From: a virus
Length of the DNA stretch: 64,000 nt
Strand: one strand, 5' to 3'
Virus record (IMG/VR): IMGVR_UViG_3300046780_000148
Coordinates: 1 to 64,000 of that record
The notes under the pieces were generated by a model. It ran no database searches, was not told the DNA's origin, and saw only the letters and a list, made by a program, of their open reading frames with translations. The translations under genes and the position numbers were made by a program. Positions 7,911 through 16,022 of this stretch are shown here, in pieces. The number at the start of each line of letters is the position of its first letter. Position 1 is the stretch's first letter.

Positions 7911-8145
7911 CGTGTGGGACCGAGAAGTAGCTGCAGTAGAAAAGAGATTCACTCCTGCATTACAGTCGGTATGTGGTTCGGGGGGTGTCGACTCGTCTAT
8001 CGTACACGCACTCGCTACTTACACAGTAGCAATGTGGTGTTCACCGAACTATGCACAAGAGAATCCCAATTTCGATACTCTCTTGGTGCGGTACTATCAG
8101 GTTTATGTAACAAGGTTGGTATTCGATAGCTTTACGAGGAGATGA
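7900..8145 (+). CDS. Small hypothetical protein
   Basis: 81 residues, overlapping the previous gene by 11 bases. Mostly helical; no motif recognised. Confidence 0.6.
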   Translation: MRRDVWDREVAAVEKRFTPALQSVCGSGGVDSSIVHALATYTVAMWCSPNYAQENPNFDTLLVRYYQVYVTRLVFDSFTRR

Positions 8146-8146
8146 A

Positions 8147-8521
8147 GTGAATCACGGTAACGAGTTCCTGAAAGTCCTGTTCCACTACGCACCAACTGGA
8201 GATGCGCAAGAGAAGTGTGTGCAGCTCTTCCACGCCATCAGTGCTGCAGGCGAAGAAGATCGTAAGATCGACCTCGAGATGGCTGAGACCATCGCAACAG
8301 GTCTTCGTTACGGCAATTGGCCTTGGACGTCGTACAGCGACCTCCCGAAGACGAGCACGCAAAGCATCGAATGCCTCAATCCTCGGGGATACTTCGACGA
8401 AGTTGCAGGCGATAAAGTCGATCACGAAGGAGCGTTCTTGCCTCGAGAATGTGATCACATCAAAGAGGCGAACGGTGGATGCGAGTCCATCTCGTGCCCT
8501 AACTGGAGTGGTCAGCTCTAG
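8147..8521 (+). CDS. Hypothetical protein with C-terminal Cys/His
   Basis: 124 residues from GTG, with AGGAG eight bases upstream. C-terminal RECDHIKEANGGCESISCPN contains Cys/His positions that could hold zinc. No family recognised. Confidence 0.65.
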   Translation: MNHGNEFLKVLFHYAPTGDAQEKCVQLFHAISAAGEEDRKIDLEMAETIATGLRYGNWPWTSYSDLPKTSTQSIECLNPRGYFDEVAGDKVDHEGAFLPRECDHIKEANGGCESISCPNWSGQL

Positions 8522-8536
8522 GTTGTAGCGTTGGAG

Positions 8537-8579
8537 GGATTCATCAGTGTTTTACACAAACACTGGTGAGTCCTTCGAT
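8537..8579 (+). promoter_or_regulatory. Long intergenic hairpin
   Basis: The 16-bp stem GGATTCATCAGTGTTT (8537-8552) / AAACACTGGTGAGTCC (8558-8573) has two G-U pairs, again with U in the 5' arm. It resembles stem 1 of the two-hairpin leaders. No T run follows; AAGGAGG and the next ATG lie about 20 bases downstream. Confidence 0.6.
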
Positions 8580-8601
8580 CCCTATAACAAGGAGGTGTAA
8601 A

Positions 8602-9012
8602 ATGAGTCTAGGGACTATTGCAAACATTTTGGCTGCGTTTGTTATGTCGACGCAGCCACATCACACGTCTGCACAGTGGACACACGAGTTTCATGACGAG
8701 TTCGCTTCAGGCATCTTGAACTCTGAGTGGTACTGCCGTAACGAGATTCCCAACACGTATGCAATGAGCGATTGTTGGGACCGTGAGGGTGATCTGAGTA
8801 TCCCCCGCGTGAACATTACAGACACGCAGTTTGCCATTCTTACGAACTGCTACGGGTTCGACTACACGCTTTCGCAGGACGAGATGCATGCCTGTGTCTC
8901 GTGGACGGAAGCCGATATGGCTTCGCCTGTCGAGCTCACGAACGATCAGTGGATGGATGGTGTGAATAACGTCATCTACCTGTGGGACCCACGGAATCCG
9001 GAGGACAAGTAA
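8602..9012 (+). CDS. Predicted secreted cysteine protein (paralog of 6909 gene)
   Basis: 136 residues from the ATG after CAAGGAGGTGTAAA. Residues about 1-24 form a weakly hydrophobic leader ending TSA. The rest aligns by eye with the 6909 product: WYCRN, a middle Cys, PRVNIT, QFAILTNCY, MHACVSWTEADM. The leader is less typical than in the paralog, so secretion is less sure. Function unknown. Confidence 0.7.
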   Translation: MSLGTIANILAAFVMSTQPHHTSAQWTHEFHDEFASGILNSEWYCRNEIPNTYAMSDCWDREGDLSIPRVNITDTQFAILTNCYGFDYTLSQDEMHACVSWTEADMASPVELTNDQWMDGVNNVIYLWDPRNPEDK

Positions 9013-9230
9013 TGGAGATCAAACCGCTTATCGAGGTTATCAAGGACCTCGTAGCAGAAGGCGTGCTCAGCGACGAGCGCTGTCCGCAGCCTGAGTACTG
9101 GCACTGGGACGTGTTGAAGCCTGAGGCACTCGATAAGGACTTCGCACGTTGCTACGACGAGTGCGAAGAGATTCGCTGGAACGGCTTCGACTGGCGCGAG
9201 GAGCCCTACTACGGAGAAGGATCGAAATGA
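9012..9230 (+). CDS. Small acidic protein
   Basis: 72 residues; TAATG overlap with the previous gene. Rich in Glu, Asp, Trp and Tyr. No family recognised. Confidence 0.65.
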   Translation: MEIKPLIEVIKDLVAEGVLSDERCPQPEYWHWDVLKPEALDKDFARCYDECEEIRWNGFDWREEPYYGEGSK

Positions 9231-9421
9231 AACTGAAAGAGTTCGGCGGCATCGAAGCACTACAGCCTGGCGACCTGATCGCCGTTACACGTTACCTTGC
9301 CGTTCATAGCTACTATGAGGGGCGTAACATCATCGAAGTCGTGACCGAAGACGGTTCGATTGATGTCATTGGGGAGTCGGCAATCGTAGACGTCGTCGTC
9401 AAGTCCAACACAGAATACTAG
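9227..9421 (+). CDS. Small hypothetical protein
   Basis: 64 residues, ATGA overlap with the previous gene, GAAGG upstream. Beta-rich with an LQPGDLIAV segment, possibly a small barrel. No family claimed. Confidence 0.65.
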   Translation: MKLKEFGGIEALQPGDLIAVTRYLAVHSYYEGRNIIEVVTEDGSIDVIGESAIVDVVVKSNTEY

Positions 9422-9428
9422 GAGAGAC

Positions 9429-9833
9429 GTGGACTCCCAAGAGTTTGATCGTCACCGCGCACGAGTGGAAGCAACCGAACGCGCAGAAATCGCCGTACTC
9501 GTTGGTCGCGACGTGACTCGTTCCGAGCGTGAACGTATGCCTGTTTATGATCTGTCTGTGGCATATGCGCGTGTCGTCTCTCGCATCGAACGCGATGTGG
9601 TCTGGCGTATCCAAGATAACGATGCACCAGGTGCAGAGATCGACGACGAGTGCGCCTATCTCGTCGCGGTCTACTTCATGTCAATGGGCAAGCGAGGTCG
9701 CCTGAGTCGTTCGGAACCCTGGGACAGTCAAACGGGATTCAGTTCTTCGCAGGCGTGGACCATGTACAACCTGCTGAAGGTACTCAAGCAGGACGGCCGC
9801 ATCATCGTCACAGAGTTCGCGAGAGGACAGTAA
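9429..9833 (+). CDS. Hypothetical protein
   Basis: 134 residues from GTG after TAGGAGAGAC. Arg/Glu-rich helices, no recognised domain. Stop overlaps the next ATG. Confidence 0.65.
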   Translation: MDSQEFDRHRARVEATERAEIAVLVGRDVTRSERERMPVYDLSVAYARVVSRIERDVVWRIQDNDAPGAEIDDECAYLVAVYFMSMGKRGRLSRSEPWDSQTGFSSSQAWTMYNLLKVLKQDGRIIVTEFARGQ

Positions 9834-9961
9834 TGGTACAGCGTTGGTTGGGTCTTAGCGATAGGACCATGATGCTCCTGTGTAAGGCGTACTTCGTACT
9901 AGTGGTCGTAGCCATGTTCGCAGAAGCTTGCGGTGGCGGAGGAAACGGGAGTCGATACTAA
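9833..9961 (+). CDS. 42-residue membrane micro-protein
   Basis: Coupled at both ends (TAATG). One hydrophobic helix, about residues 12-32, followed by a Gly-rich CGGGGNGSRY tail. Confidence 0.55.
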   Translation: MVQRWLGLSDRTMMLLCKAYFVLVVVAMFAEACGGGGNGSRY

Positions 9962-10056
9962 TGCGTTGGTTAACGCATCAAGGCCTTTGTCCATGTATCG
10001 CTCTGATCCTGGCAGTCGTATTCATCTTCATCCTAGTGAAGACGGAGAATCACTGA
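9961..10056 (+). CDS. 31-residue membrane micro-protein
   Basis: TAATG start and TGATG stop overlaps with its neighbours. One hydrophobic helix, CIALILAVVFIFILV, then KTENH. Confidence 0.55.
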   Translation: MRWLTHQGLCPCIALILAVVFIFILVKTENH

Positions 10057-10388
10057 TGGACAATCACAATCCCACGTGGGAAACCAAAGAGCGGGCCGAC
10101 GAGCAAGTCTTGAGTGACTCCAGAAAACAGTTCTTGCGGGGTGAAATGGGTGATCTTGTAGCTTCGGGCGTTCTTCATGTAACACCTGAGGGTGCGTACG
10201 AGTTCACAAGTGGTCCTACTTGGGGTGATGTGGGTTGCGAACGTCGTCTGGATAAGTGTGATCACGCGCCTGACGACGGATGCATGTGGTGCTGTATGTG
10301 CTGTAATCTAGACACTCACAGGTGTCCGGGCTGCGGTACCGTTACAGATCATAAGAACACTGCATGCGACGAGTGCAAGAAGCTCTAG
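10056..10388 (+). CDS. Zinc-ribbon protein
   Basis: 110 residues. The C-terminal half packs cysteines as MWCCMCCN, HRCPGCG and ACDEC, a double zinc-ribbon layout. The N-terminal half is charged. Nucleic-acid or protein binding is inferred; no specific family recognised. Confidence 0.65.
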   Translation: MDNHNPTWETKERADEQVLSDSRKQFLRGEMGDLVASGVLHVTPEGAYEFTSGPTWGDVGCERRLDKCDHAPDDGCMWCCMCCNLDTHRCPGCGTVTDHKNTACDECKKL

Positions 10389-10389
10389 C

Positions 10390-10445
10390 TTGACGTGAGC
10401 TGTTCCTAGCCAATGATTTCATTGGCTGGGTTCATAGAACGTCAA
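10390..10445 (+). promoter_or_regulatory. Nested intergenic hairpin
   Basis: Outer stem TTGACGT (10390-10396) / ACGTCAA (10439-10445); inner stem CCTAGCCAAT (10405-10414) / ATTGGCTGGG (10421-10430). Followed by AAAGGAGATAAC and the next ATG. Confidence 0.55.
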
Positions 10446-10459
10446 ACAAAGGAGATAAC

Positions 10460-10714
10460 ATGAACAAAGCACTACCGTCGCCTGTTGCAGACCGAGTCGA
10501 CTTCAATTCTGAAGAGTCGAGTCTGGGCTGGGCCGTTCGTTCCGTAGTGACAACGGGTGACAAAGCGTTCATCGCTATTTATCGTGCGTCCTGCATTACA
10601 TGGGACCAAACGGTGCAGGGTGAACTGGTTACACTTCTCGAGGACGATCAGGCGGACCTTACTAGTCTCGCGATCGCAATCAACCGTCACGTTGCCATAA
10701 GGAGTTGGTTGTAA
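10460..10714 (+). CDS. Small hypothetical protein
   Basis: 84 residues with a good AAAGGAG site. Mixed alpha/beta composition; no family recognised. Confidence 0.65.
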   Translation: MNKALPSPVADRVDFNSEESSLGWAVRSVVTTGDKAFIAIYRASCITWDQTVQGELVTLLEDDQADLTSLAIAINRHVAIRSWL

Positions 10715-10789
10715 ATGGGGTTTGCATGTATTGTTTTAGGTCTAGTTGCGATCGCATCACTACTGGCAGCTTGGATTATGTCTAACTAA
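10715..10789 (+). CDS. 24-residue membrane micro-protein
   Basis: Starts immediately after the previous stop. Almost entirely one hydrophobic helix ending AAWIMSN. Very short, so this is tentative. Confidence 0.45.
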   Translation: MGFACIVLGLVAIASLLAAWIMSN

Positions 10790-10915
10790 AGTCTAACAGC
10801 TATGGTCATTAGACCCGTAGAGCTATGTAGCTTCATATAGTTCATCGGTTAGACCTATAAGAGACTCAGTTAGACGCTAGTAGAGACTTCAAGCTAAGCT
10901 TTAGAGAATCGAGGA
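10783..10915. repeat. TCTAAC/GTTAGA palindromic repeat, copy I
   Basis: TCTAAC occurs twice on the left and TTAGAC three times on the right, giving cruciform potential. It ends TAGTAGAGACTTCAAGCTA, also present in copy IV at 58710. Lies between two small genes. Confidence 0.6.
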
Positions 10916-10918
10916 AAG

Positions 10919-11116
10919 ATGGACAAGGGAGAAGGAACTCCCGAAAGGCTTGAATCACGTAATCGTGCTACGATCAACGCCTTAAGCTATCGTATTGGCA
11001 GTAAGGTGGGATTGGTACAACATCTCAAAGAGATGGGTAAGCCTATCCCGCAGAAGTTGATCGATGAGATTGAAGTTCTTAGGCATCAACTAGAATTCGC
11101 TAGGGAGAATCGATGA
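10919..11116 (+). CDS. Small charged helical protein
   Basis: 65 residues; GAGGAAAG before ATG. Lys/Arg/Glu-rich helix, no domain recognised. Confidence 0.6.
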   Translation: MDKGEGTPERLESRNRATINALSYRIGSKVGLVQHLKEMGKPIPQKLIDEIEVLRHQLEFARENR

Positions 11117-11304
11117 TCTTTGAAGCACTACTGCGCAAGTACTGGTATCGTAAGAGTGTCGAACTGGGTACTCCTACTTGGGACCAGCCGACGCTTCAAA
11201 TGCGAATCCCTATTCTGGATGAGCGATCGAACACTGAGCTGACAGAGCTATCGCGCAGTCTTCGTTGGAATGGTCACCTGCCTCCCAAGGGCTATCACGA
11301 GTGA
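11113..11304 (+). CDS. Small hypothetical protein
   Basis: 63 residues, ATGA overlap with the previous gene. No recognised motif. Confidence 0.6.
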   Translation: MIFEALLRKYWYRKSVELGTPTWDQPTLQMRIPILDERSNTELTELSRSLRWNGHLPPKGYHE

Positions 11305-11522
11305 AGCAGACCACTCCCGAGAAGTGGGGTACGGTCGTTCATCGTGGTCACGGACGTTGGGGCTTTGAATGTGCCTTCTGCATCACAGGTAGTATGAGAG
11401 CACCTGATTGGGCACGAGCAACGTCGGATAAGGCTTTGACCGCACATGTCGTTGAAAGGCATGCTAACGAGCAACCCGTCAGAGATATTTTGAATCCGCA
11501 AAAAGATTTCCAAAATATCTAA
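11301..11522 (+). CDS. Small zinc-finger-like protein
   Basis: 73 residues from a GTG overlapping the previous stop. Contains CAFC at about residue 24 and HVVERH near 51, so a C2H2-like spacing is possible. Nucleic-acid binding is inference. Confidence 0.6.
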   Translation: MKQTTPEKWGTVVHRGHGRWGFECAFCITGSMRAPDWARATSDKALTAHVVERHANEQPVRDILNPQKDFQNI

Positions 11523-11532
11523 TTTTCCCCAC

Positions 11533-11561
11533 TTGATTTTCCATTTTGTCCCATGTAAAAT
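11533..11561 (+). promoter_or_regulatory. Sigma70-like promoter, family P1
   Basis: TTGATT-N17-TAAAAT, with the conserved flank CCCCACTTGATTTTCCATTT. It would restart transcription in the middle of the small-gene array. Confidence 0.65.
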
Positions 11562-11599
11562 AAGATTAGCACACAAATTCAACTCCAAAAGGAGCCCGG

Positions 11600-11863
11600 A
11601 TGAACCTGAATAAAAAGGAACAGGAACGAAGGTTCGAAGAAATGTTAGAACAGTTGTATGATCTGGATCGTGGGCAGCTCCGCCAGCTTGCCTTTGAGGC
11701 CTTGCTGATCAGTGATGGTCCGATGCATATCGGAGATGAAGACCCCGAAGCCATCAAGCGTAGCACCTTCGATGTGGTTATGCATCGTAAGAGCCAGTTC
11801 GCATTCGAGGACACTCAAACGGAAATCAAAGTGAAGCACAGCTTCGTGATCGGACAGAAATGA
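11600..11863 (+). CDS. Hypothetical protein
   Basis: 87 residues; AAAAGGAGCCCGG before ATG. Charged, with DSGP-like turns; no family recognised. First gene after the 11533 promoter. Confidence 0.65.
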   Translation: MNLNKKEQERRFEEMLEQLYDLDRGQLRQLAFEALLISDGPMHIGDEDPEAIKRSTFDVVMHRKSQFAFEDTQTEIKVKHSFVIGQK

Positions 11864-12096
11864 GACAGTACGTCGTAACGGTTAAGCTCAAGAAGAATCC
11901 CAACCACGACCCACACAACAAGGTCGCTGGTCTGTGCCCTCTTGCAGAAATTCTGCACCAGGTAGGTGAGTGTTCCGATTCAACGGGAGAACATCACACC
12001 TTCTTGTACGAAGATGCAGATCACACAACAGCAGAAATGGTCCACCGATACCTGTCAGGACAATTTCACATCACACGTGTCGAAGAGGTAATATGA
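11860..12096 (+). CDS. Small hypothetical protein
   Basis: 78 residues, ATGA overlap. Contains several His residues; no family recognised. Confidence 0.6.
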   Translation: MRQYVVTVKLKKNPNHDPHNKVAGLCPLAEILHQVGECSDSTGEHHTFLYEDADHTTAEMVHRYLSGQFHITRVEEVI

Positions 12097-12260
12097 CAGA
12101 CGAGGAAGAGATCGACATGCTATTGAGCATGCCGATTACTAACCGAGAAGAGGCAGACGCCTTCATCGACGCCGTATGGGCTCGTACGGACAGGATCAAT
12201 AAGGAGCGACGTGACCGAACCAACATTCATGTTGAGCAGGGAGAACGTTCAGAGGTCTAG
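12093..12260 (+). CDS. Small acidic protein
   Basis: 55 residues from the ATG that overlaps the previous stop. It overlaps the next gene by about 50 bases in another frame, so one of the two could be mis-called. Confidence 0.5.
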   Translation: MTDEEEIDMLLSMPITNREEADAFIDAVWARTDRINKERRDRTNIHVEQGERSEV

Positions 12261-12504
12261 TCGGTGTACCAACTGGCAGGCTCTCAAGAAGGATCTTAGG
12301 AAAGATCCTACAGCCACCAAGCTCATTCGACTTCGGAACTATCTCGCGAAGCCCCAGGATGTCACAGTATGCGGATGCACACAACGAGACAAGTGGATTC
12401 AGGCGTACAGCTACCTGAACTCCTTGACTAAGCTCGGAATGATCATGGCAGTATTCACACGAGACCTAGAAGACGACAAGATCACCATTCTGAAGGAGAA
12501 GTAG
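12211..12504 (+). CDS. Hypothetical protein
   Basis: 97 residues from GTG, with AAGGAG five bases upstream; the next in-frame ATG is 18 bases later. Basic, with a VCGC pair. No family recognised. Confidence 0.55.
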   Translation: MTEPTFMLSRENVQRSSRCTNWQALKKDLRKDPTATKLIRLRNYLAKPQDVTVCGCTQRDKWIQAYSYLNSLTKLGMIMAVFTRDLEDDKITILKEK

Positions 12505-12505
12505 A

Positions 12506-12853
12506 TTGGGCGAGAACTTCGGACGAGGAGGCAATACGCAACGAGTTGCAGATCTTACCGTGGTTCAAACAACCCCTGAACAACGATCAATCATCGCAAG
12601 TTACATTCAGCTCCAGAAGGAGGAACAAAAACATCTTGATCTTGTAGAACAAGACCGAGATCTCATGGCACTGCAAGTAACGCGCCTAAGAGATTCAGGC
12701 CTAAGAAAGCAAAAGATTCAAGCGGTACTACAGATTAAGAGTGGTTGGCGGCTCGAGGACTTGCTTGAGCGTGGTCGAAACGTTGAAGCACAACAACAAC
12801 TATTGAAGGAGAAGTGGGATGGCAAACCGGCTCAGCGAAGTAGTTCTGACTAG
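12506..12853 (+). CDS. Coiled-coil-like protein
   Basis: 115 residues from TTG after AAGGAGAAGTAGA. Residues about 30-105 are Gln/Glu/Leu-rich heptad-like helix. No enzymatic motif. Confidence 0.6.
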   Translation: MGENFGRGGNTQRVADLTVVQTTPEQRSIIASYIQLQKEEQKHLDLVEQDRDLMALQVTRLRDSGLRKQKIQAVLQIKSGWRLEDLLERGRNVEAQQQLLKEKWDGKPAQRSSSD

Positions 12854-13034
12854 CGTCATGACCAAGGATGGTCCTCGTACCATGCCTCTGGCGGGCTGGG
12901 CGAGTGGTCGTAACAAGGGAGTTGCGGCTATCATCAAGGCCAACAAGCGTGACGAGGCGCTCGAGCGCAACAAGAAGACCAAGCCGGAGCGTCGTAAGGC
13001 ATCCTGGAGTGCCCCGGTTGGACGTGTGAAGTAA
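12819..13034 (+). CDS. Small basic protein
   Basis: 71 residues, strongly Lys/Arg-rich at the C-terminus, with AAGGAG before the ATG. The sequence is more GC-rich than its neighbours. Nucleic-acid binding is plausible but unproven. Confidence 0.65.
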   Translation: MANRLSEVVLTSVMTKDGPRTMPLAGWASGRNKGVAAIIKANKRDEALERNKKTKPERRKASWSAPVGRVK

Positions 13035-13141
13035 TGCACTACTGGGCATTTATGATTGGAATGGTTGTAGGAGGCATCCTCAGCTACCTGGGCGCACTCG
13101 TAGCAATCCGCGAATACAAACGACAATTGGAGAAGAAGTAA
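13034..13141 (+). CDS. 35-residue membrane micro-protein
   Basis: TAATG overlaps at both ends. Helix YWAFMIGMVVGGILSYLGAL, then a basic tail REYKRQLEKK. Confidence 0.6.
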   Translation: MHYWAFMIGMVVGGILSYLGALVAIREYKRQLEKK

Positions 13142-13374
13142 TGGCGCGCCTTACTGAAGATTCAACCTGGTTGATCCAGCAGATCGCAGGTCTGGTGATC
13201 CTCTATCAAGAGGGTTCGGAAGACGAGATCGTGCAATTCGACCCTCGTGATTCGAATGCGACCGCACAAGCACAGGGCGTTATCTGGCAGAGCGATCGGC
13301 TCACTGACGAAGAGAAGAGCTTCGCATCGTTTTGGAGCGGCTACTTCTACGCACACGTAGTACACGCAGCATGA
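13141..13374 (+). CDS. Small hypothetical protein
   Basis: 77 residues, preceded by GGAGAAGAAGTA. Acidic middle, no family recognised. Confidence 0.6.
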   Translation: MARLTEDSTWLIQQIAGLVILYQEGSEDEIVQFDPRDSNATAQAQGVIWQSDRLTDEEKSFASFWSGYFYAHVVHAA

Positions 13375-13499
13375 TCAAGAGAGTCGCATGCCTCGCATGT
13401 CACGTTCGCGGTTGGTTCCTCTTCGGAGGCTCTGTAGTATTCTGTAAGCATGCCAAGGATTGTGTCAAGAGCGATGTATACATCGAGGTGAACAAGTGA
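13371..13499 (+). CDS. Small cysteine-containing peptide
   Basis: 42 residues, ATGA overlap upstream and GTGA downstream. Four Cys (CLAC, FC, DC) and a hydrophobic middle; either a metal site or a membrane segment. Confidence 0.55.
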   Translation: MIKRVACLACHVRGWFLFGGSVVFCKHAKDCVKSDVYIEVNK

Positions 13500-13687
13500 A
13501 GGTCATCGTCATCCTCAAGGGTGAACCCGACAGTATGAATGAGCGCAGAACCTTCGCAGCCGTAGCCAGAGACGAAGAGTCGGCTATCGAATGGGTTACC
13601 AAGAGACACCCTGCTGCAAAGGCAAAAGACATTGAACATCTTCTCAAGTACGGCTGGTACCTCCTACAAGAGGAGTACGTAAACTGA
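13496..13687 (+). CDS. Small hypothetical protein
   Basis: 63 residues from GTG overlapping the previous stop. Alpha/beta pattern typical of small phage proteins; no family recognised. Confidence 0.6.
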   Translation: MKVIVILKGEPDSMNERRTFAAVARDEESAIEWVTKRHPAAKAKDIEHLLKYGWYLLQEEYVN

Positions 13688-13941
13688 TGCACACCACAGA
13701 AATAGGTGGAGTCGTCTTCCATCACAATGGTGACTACAGTGGTGACGTGACCATCGCAGGCACCTTTGGCGCACACGCTACCGTCGAAGTTCCGTTCGAA
13801 ACACTGGAGCGACTAGTCGCCATGAAGAAGCAGCAAGCTCTGATCGTCTTCATCGAAGGTCTCGACCTCCGTACTTCTGAAGGTCGATCATCTCTTGAGG
13901 TAATCCGAGGTGCGATCAACGCTATCTTCATGGAACGATAA
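13687..13941 (+). CDS. Small hypothetical protein
   Basis: 84 residues, TGATG overlap. Beta-rich first half, helical second half. No family recognised. Confidence 0.6.
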   Translation: MHTTEIGGVVFHHNGDYSGDVTIAGTFGAHATVEVPFETLERLVAMKKQQALIVFIEGLDLRTSEGRSSLEVIRGAINAIFMER

Positions 13942-13970
13942 GTAATCCAAGCCCGTGTGGTTGTTTGTTT

Positions 13971-14016
13971 CGTGCACGAAGCGATATTCATTGATCTGAA
14001 TAAGACTTCGTGCATG
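13971..14016 (+). promoter_or_regulatory. Intergenic hairpin
   Basis: Stem CGTGCACGAAG (13971-13981) / CTTCGTGCATG (14006-14016) with an inner ATTCA/TGAAT pair. A second small hairpin CCGC/GCGG follows before the next gene. No T run. Confidence 0.5.
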
Positions 14017-14090
14017 TTACAAGTCACCACAGAGCGTGACTCGCCGCGAATATGCGGTTTGGACCATAAACCTCAAGAGAGGAAGGTCAC

Positions 14091-14357
14091 ATGCGTTTCA
14101 TGTTCATTTGTACGTTGCACGACGGGCCACTAGCCCCGACCATTACCAGATATGGGCCTGGAGAGCTTGGTGATTCCATCGATGGTCCGATGTTCGTGGA
14201 GCAGCGCAAGGTTGGAATTTCGCACGCAGGCCGTGCTACCGATGCACCACTCGTGTGGGTTGTGGATCTGGAAAACATGATCTGCGTGAGGGACATCGAG
14301 AACGGTGGCGACAACGCCTGCGCAACGGGCTGGTGGGAAACCGTGGTGGTACCGTGA
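14091..14357 (+). CDS. Hypothetical protein
   Basis: 88 residues; AGAGAGGAAGGTCAC before ATG. Beta-rich. No family recognised. Confidence 0.6.
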   Translation: MRFMFICTLHDGPLAPTITRYGPGELGDSIDGPMFVEQRKVGISHAGRATDAPLVWVVDLENMICVRDIENGGDNACATGWWETVVVP

Positions 14358-14527
14358 AAGCATCACAGCTGATGAGACTTCTCCTCGAACGTATGGGTGA
14401 ACACGGAGATCTCGAGGTTACAATCTTTGACGACGAAACGTGTGCCTACTACCCCGTAGAGGCCGTCCTTGTGACTAAGGACTTCGGCAAGCCTACCGAC
14501 ATAATGGTTCTCGAGGAGGCAGCGTGA
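14354..14527 (+). CDS. KAS-type small protein (paralog of 24352 gene)
   Basis: 57 residues from a GTG overlapping the previous stop. It starts KASQLMRLLLERMGEHGDLE and resembles the 24352 product (KASDLIWRLQEDLEKYGDHD), so this is a duplicated small family. Role unknown. Confidence 0.65.
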   Translation: MKASQLMRLLLERMGEHGDLEVTIFDDETCAYYPVEAVLVTKDFGKPTDIMVLEEAA

Positions 14528-14727
14528 AGCAGTTCATTTTCACTGGTGGTCTGATGCGATGCTGCACAGGAACGTTTGATGTCTACGAAGTAGAACCGAC
14601 TCCGGGGCAGATCATTCCGTGTCGGCACTGCTCCGGCTCGATGATCGTTAACGTCGAGACAGTTCGAGGCGAAGAGGTTCTCGCATGGCGCTGGAACAAG
14701 CCTACACTCGATGAGGTGTTCAAGTGA
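14524..14727 (+). CDS. Small CxxC protein
   Basis: 67 residues from GTG, GTGA overlap. MRCC and CRHC pairs suggest a zinc ribbon. Confidence 0.6.
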   Translation: MKQFIFTGGLMRCCTGTFDVYEVEPTPGQIIPCRHCSGSMIVNVETVRGEEVLAWRWNKPTLDEVFK

Positions 14728-14939
14728 GGGCCTACTACAAGCTTGCGCCTGGAGAAACGCAGCCAAGCTCCTACATCCTTAAGGCAGACAAGACCGACTA
14801 CGCCTGCATCGGCGCCGCTTGTGAAAGTGCATTGCGTATTCTAGATGCGGCTGTAGCAGAAGGCGCGGCCGACGACGGACTAGTAGCCGTGTACAAGTTG
14901 ATCTTGCTCGCGATCGACAATCCGGAGCGTGTGAAGTGA
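14724..14939 (+). CDS. Small hypothetical protein
   Basis: 71 residues, GTGA overlap. Helical and Ala-rich; no family recognised. Confidence 0.6.
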   Translation: MRAYYKLAPGETQPSSYILKADKTDYACIGAACESALRILDAAVAEGAADDGLVAVYKLILLAIDNPERVK

Positions 14940-15247
14940 GGGACGTACAAGCGTACAAGATTGCTGTTGAGGCTTGGAATAAGCATGGGTACCTCAAGCT
15001 CTTCGTTCTACCAGAAGAGAGGCTTGAGGCCGCTGTCGATGCGATGCAGACCTACTACGAGAAAGAGGTCGAAACGCTTCGGGCATTTCTCTGGGAGATC
15101 TATGCGGCTACGGGCTGCGACACGATGGACTACCAGTCAGCTCCTCCTAAGGGTTGTATGTTCCCGGACATCGAAGAGATGGCCCTCGAGGCCGTGAAGG
15201 AACTTCGTATCGAACGCGACAAAGCTGTTGAGACAGGGGAGTACTGA
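14936..15247 (+). CDS. Hypothetical protein
   Basis: 103 residues, GTGA overlap. Mostly helix with two Cys. No family recognised. Confidence 0.6.
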   Translation: MRDVQAYKIAVEAWNKHGYLKLFVLPEERLEAAVDAMQTYYEKEVETLRAFLWEIYAATGCDTMDYQSAPPKGCMFPDIEEMALEAVKELRIERDKAVETGEY

Positions 15248-15516
15248 TGAGTAGAGTTCCTATGCCCATCTGGATCGGTCTTGCCGCAGTTGTTATGGTC
15301 GCGGGATGCGTGTTCGCGTACAAGTACGATCAGAAGTGGCAGGCACACTGTCGTAACGATCTTCATGGGCACGTGCTTAGTCACACGTCGTACACTACTA
15401 CGATCGTTACTACGTACGACAAGAAGGGTAATCCTCATACAGGCACAGGAACGTCGTCAACCACGACTACGTGGTGTGCCTCCAACAATGGCACAGTTCT
15501 CGAGTACGAAAACTAA
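15247..15516 (+). CDS. Predicted lipoprotein or membrane-anchored protein
   Basis: 89 residues. MSRVPMPIWIGLAAVVMVAG is followed by C, and the VAGC end fits a lipobox; failing that, it is a signal anchor. The rest is Thr/Ser-rich with two Cys (HCRN, TWCAS). An envelope location is inferred, possibly a surface protein on the infected cell. Confidence 0.6.
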   Translation: MSRVPMPIWIGLAAVVMVAGCVFAYKYDQKWQAHCRNDLHGHVLSHTSYTTTIVTTYDKKGNPHTGTGTSSTTTTWCASNNGTVLEYEN

Positions 15517-15525
15517 GGAGCAACC

Positions 15526-15840
15526 ATGTTGAAGCCAGGTAAGGGTGCATTCATTCCAGTGAATGAAGAAATGCTGGATTGGCTGCACGCCACGTTCGAG
15601 GAGATCTGGAGCGCTGCCGGCGATGAGGGTGAACTGAACAACCTCATCGACGAAGGCAAGGGTGCCCAGTTCCTTCGGCACGTCGCAGGGTCTGCTGCGG
15701 GATGGCGTGGAGAAGAGGACGAGTTTGGATCCAAGATCTACAAGCAGATGCCTTGGGGCGAAGGAGCTTATCGCGTCACGGTTATTCTAGACAAGAGCAA
15801 GAAGCTCAAGATCGATGTACGTCAGTGGTACGAAGGGTGA
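15526..15840 (+). CDS. Hypothetical protein
   Basis: 104 residues; AAGGAGCAACC before ATG. Mixed alpha/beta, charged. No family recognised. Confidence 0.65.
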   Translation: MLKPGKGAFIPVNEEMLDWLHATFEEIWSAAGDEGELNNLIDEGKGAQFLRHVAGSAAGWRGEEDEFGSKIYKQMPWGEGAYRVTVILDKSKKLKIDVRQWYEG

Positions 15841-16022
15841 AAAGGTACTTCTTTATTGCCTGTATCGCATGTTGGATTTGGGCCCTCATAGGACTCGTCT
15901 TAACATTCGAGGTCGATTGGCAATTTATTAACATGACCATCGGCGCAGGGTTCTGGGCAACCATGCTAACGATAGTGAACATCGTTATTTGGTTTGCAGA
16001 ACGTAAGGAAGAACGTAAATGA
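15837..16022 (+). CDS. Two-helix membrane protein
   Basis: 61 residues from a GTG overlapping the previous stop. Two hydrophobic helices (about 3-25 and 32-54), basic first residues and a basic RKEERK end. Function unknown. Confidence 0.6.
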   Translation: MKRYFFIACIACWIWALIGLVLTFEVDWQFINMTIGAGFWATMLTIVNIVIWFAERKEERK

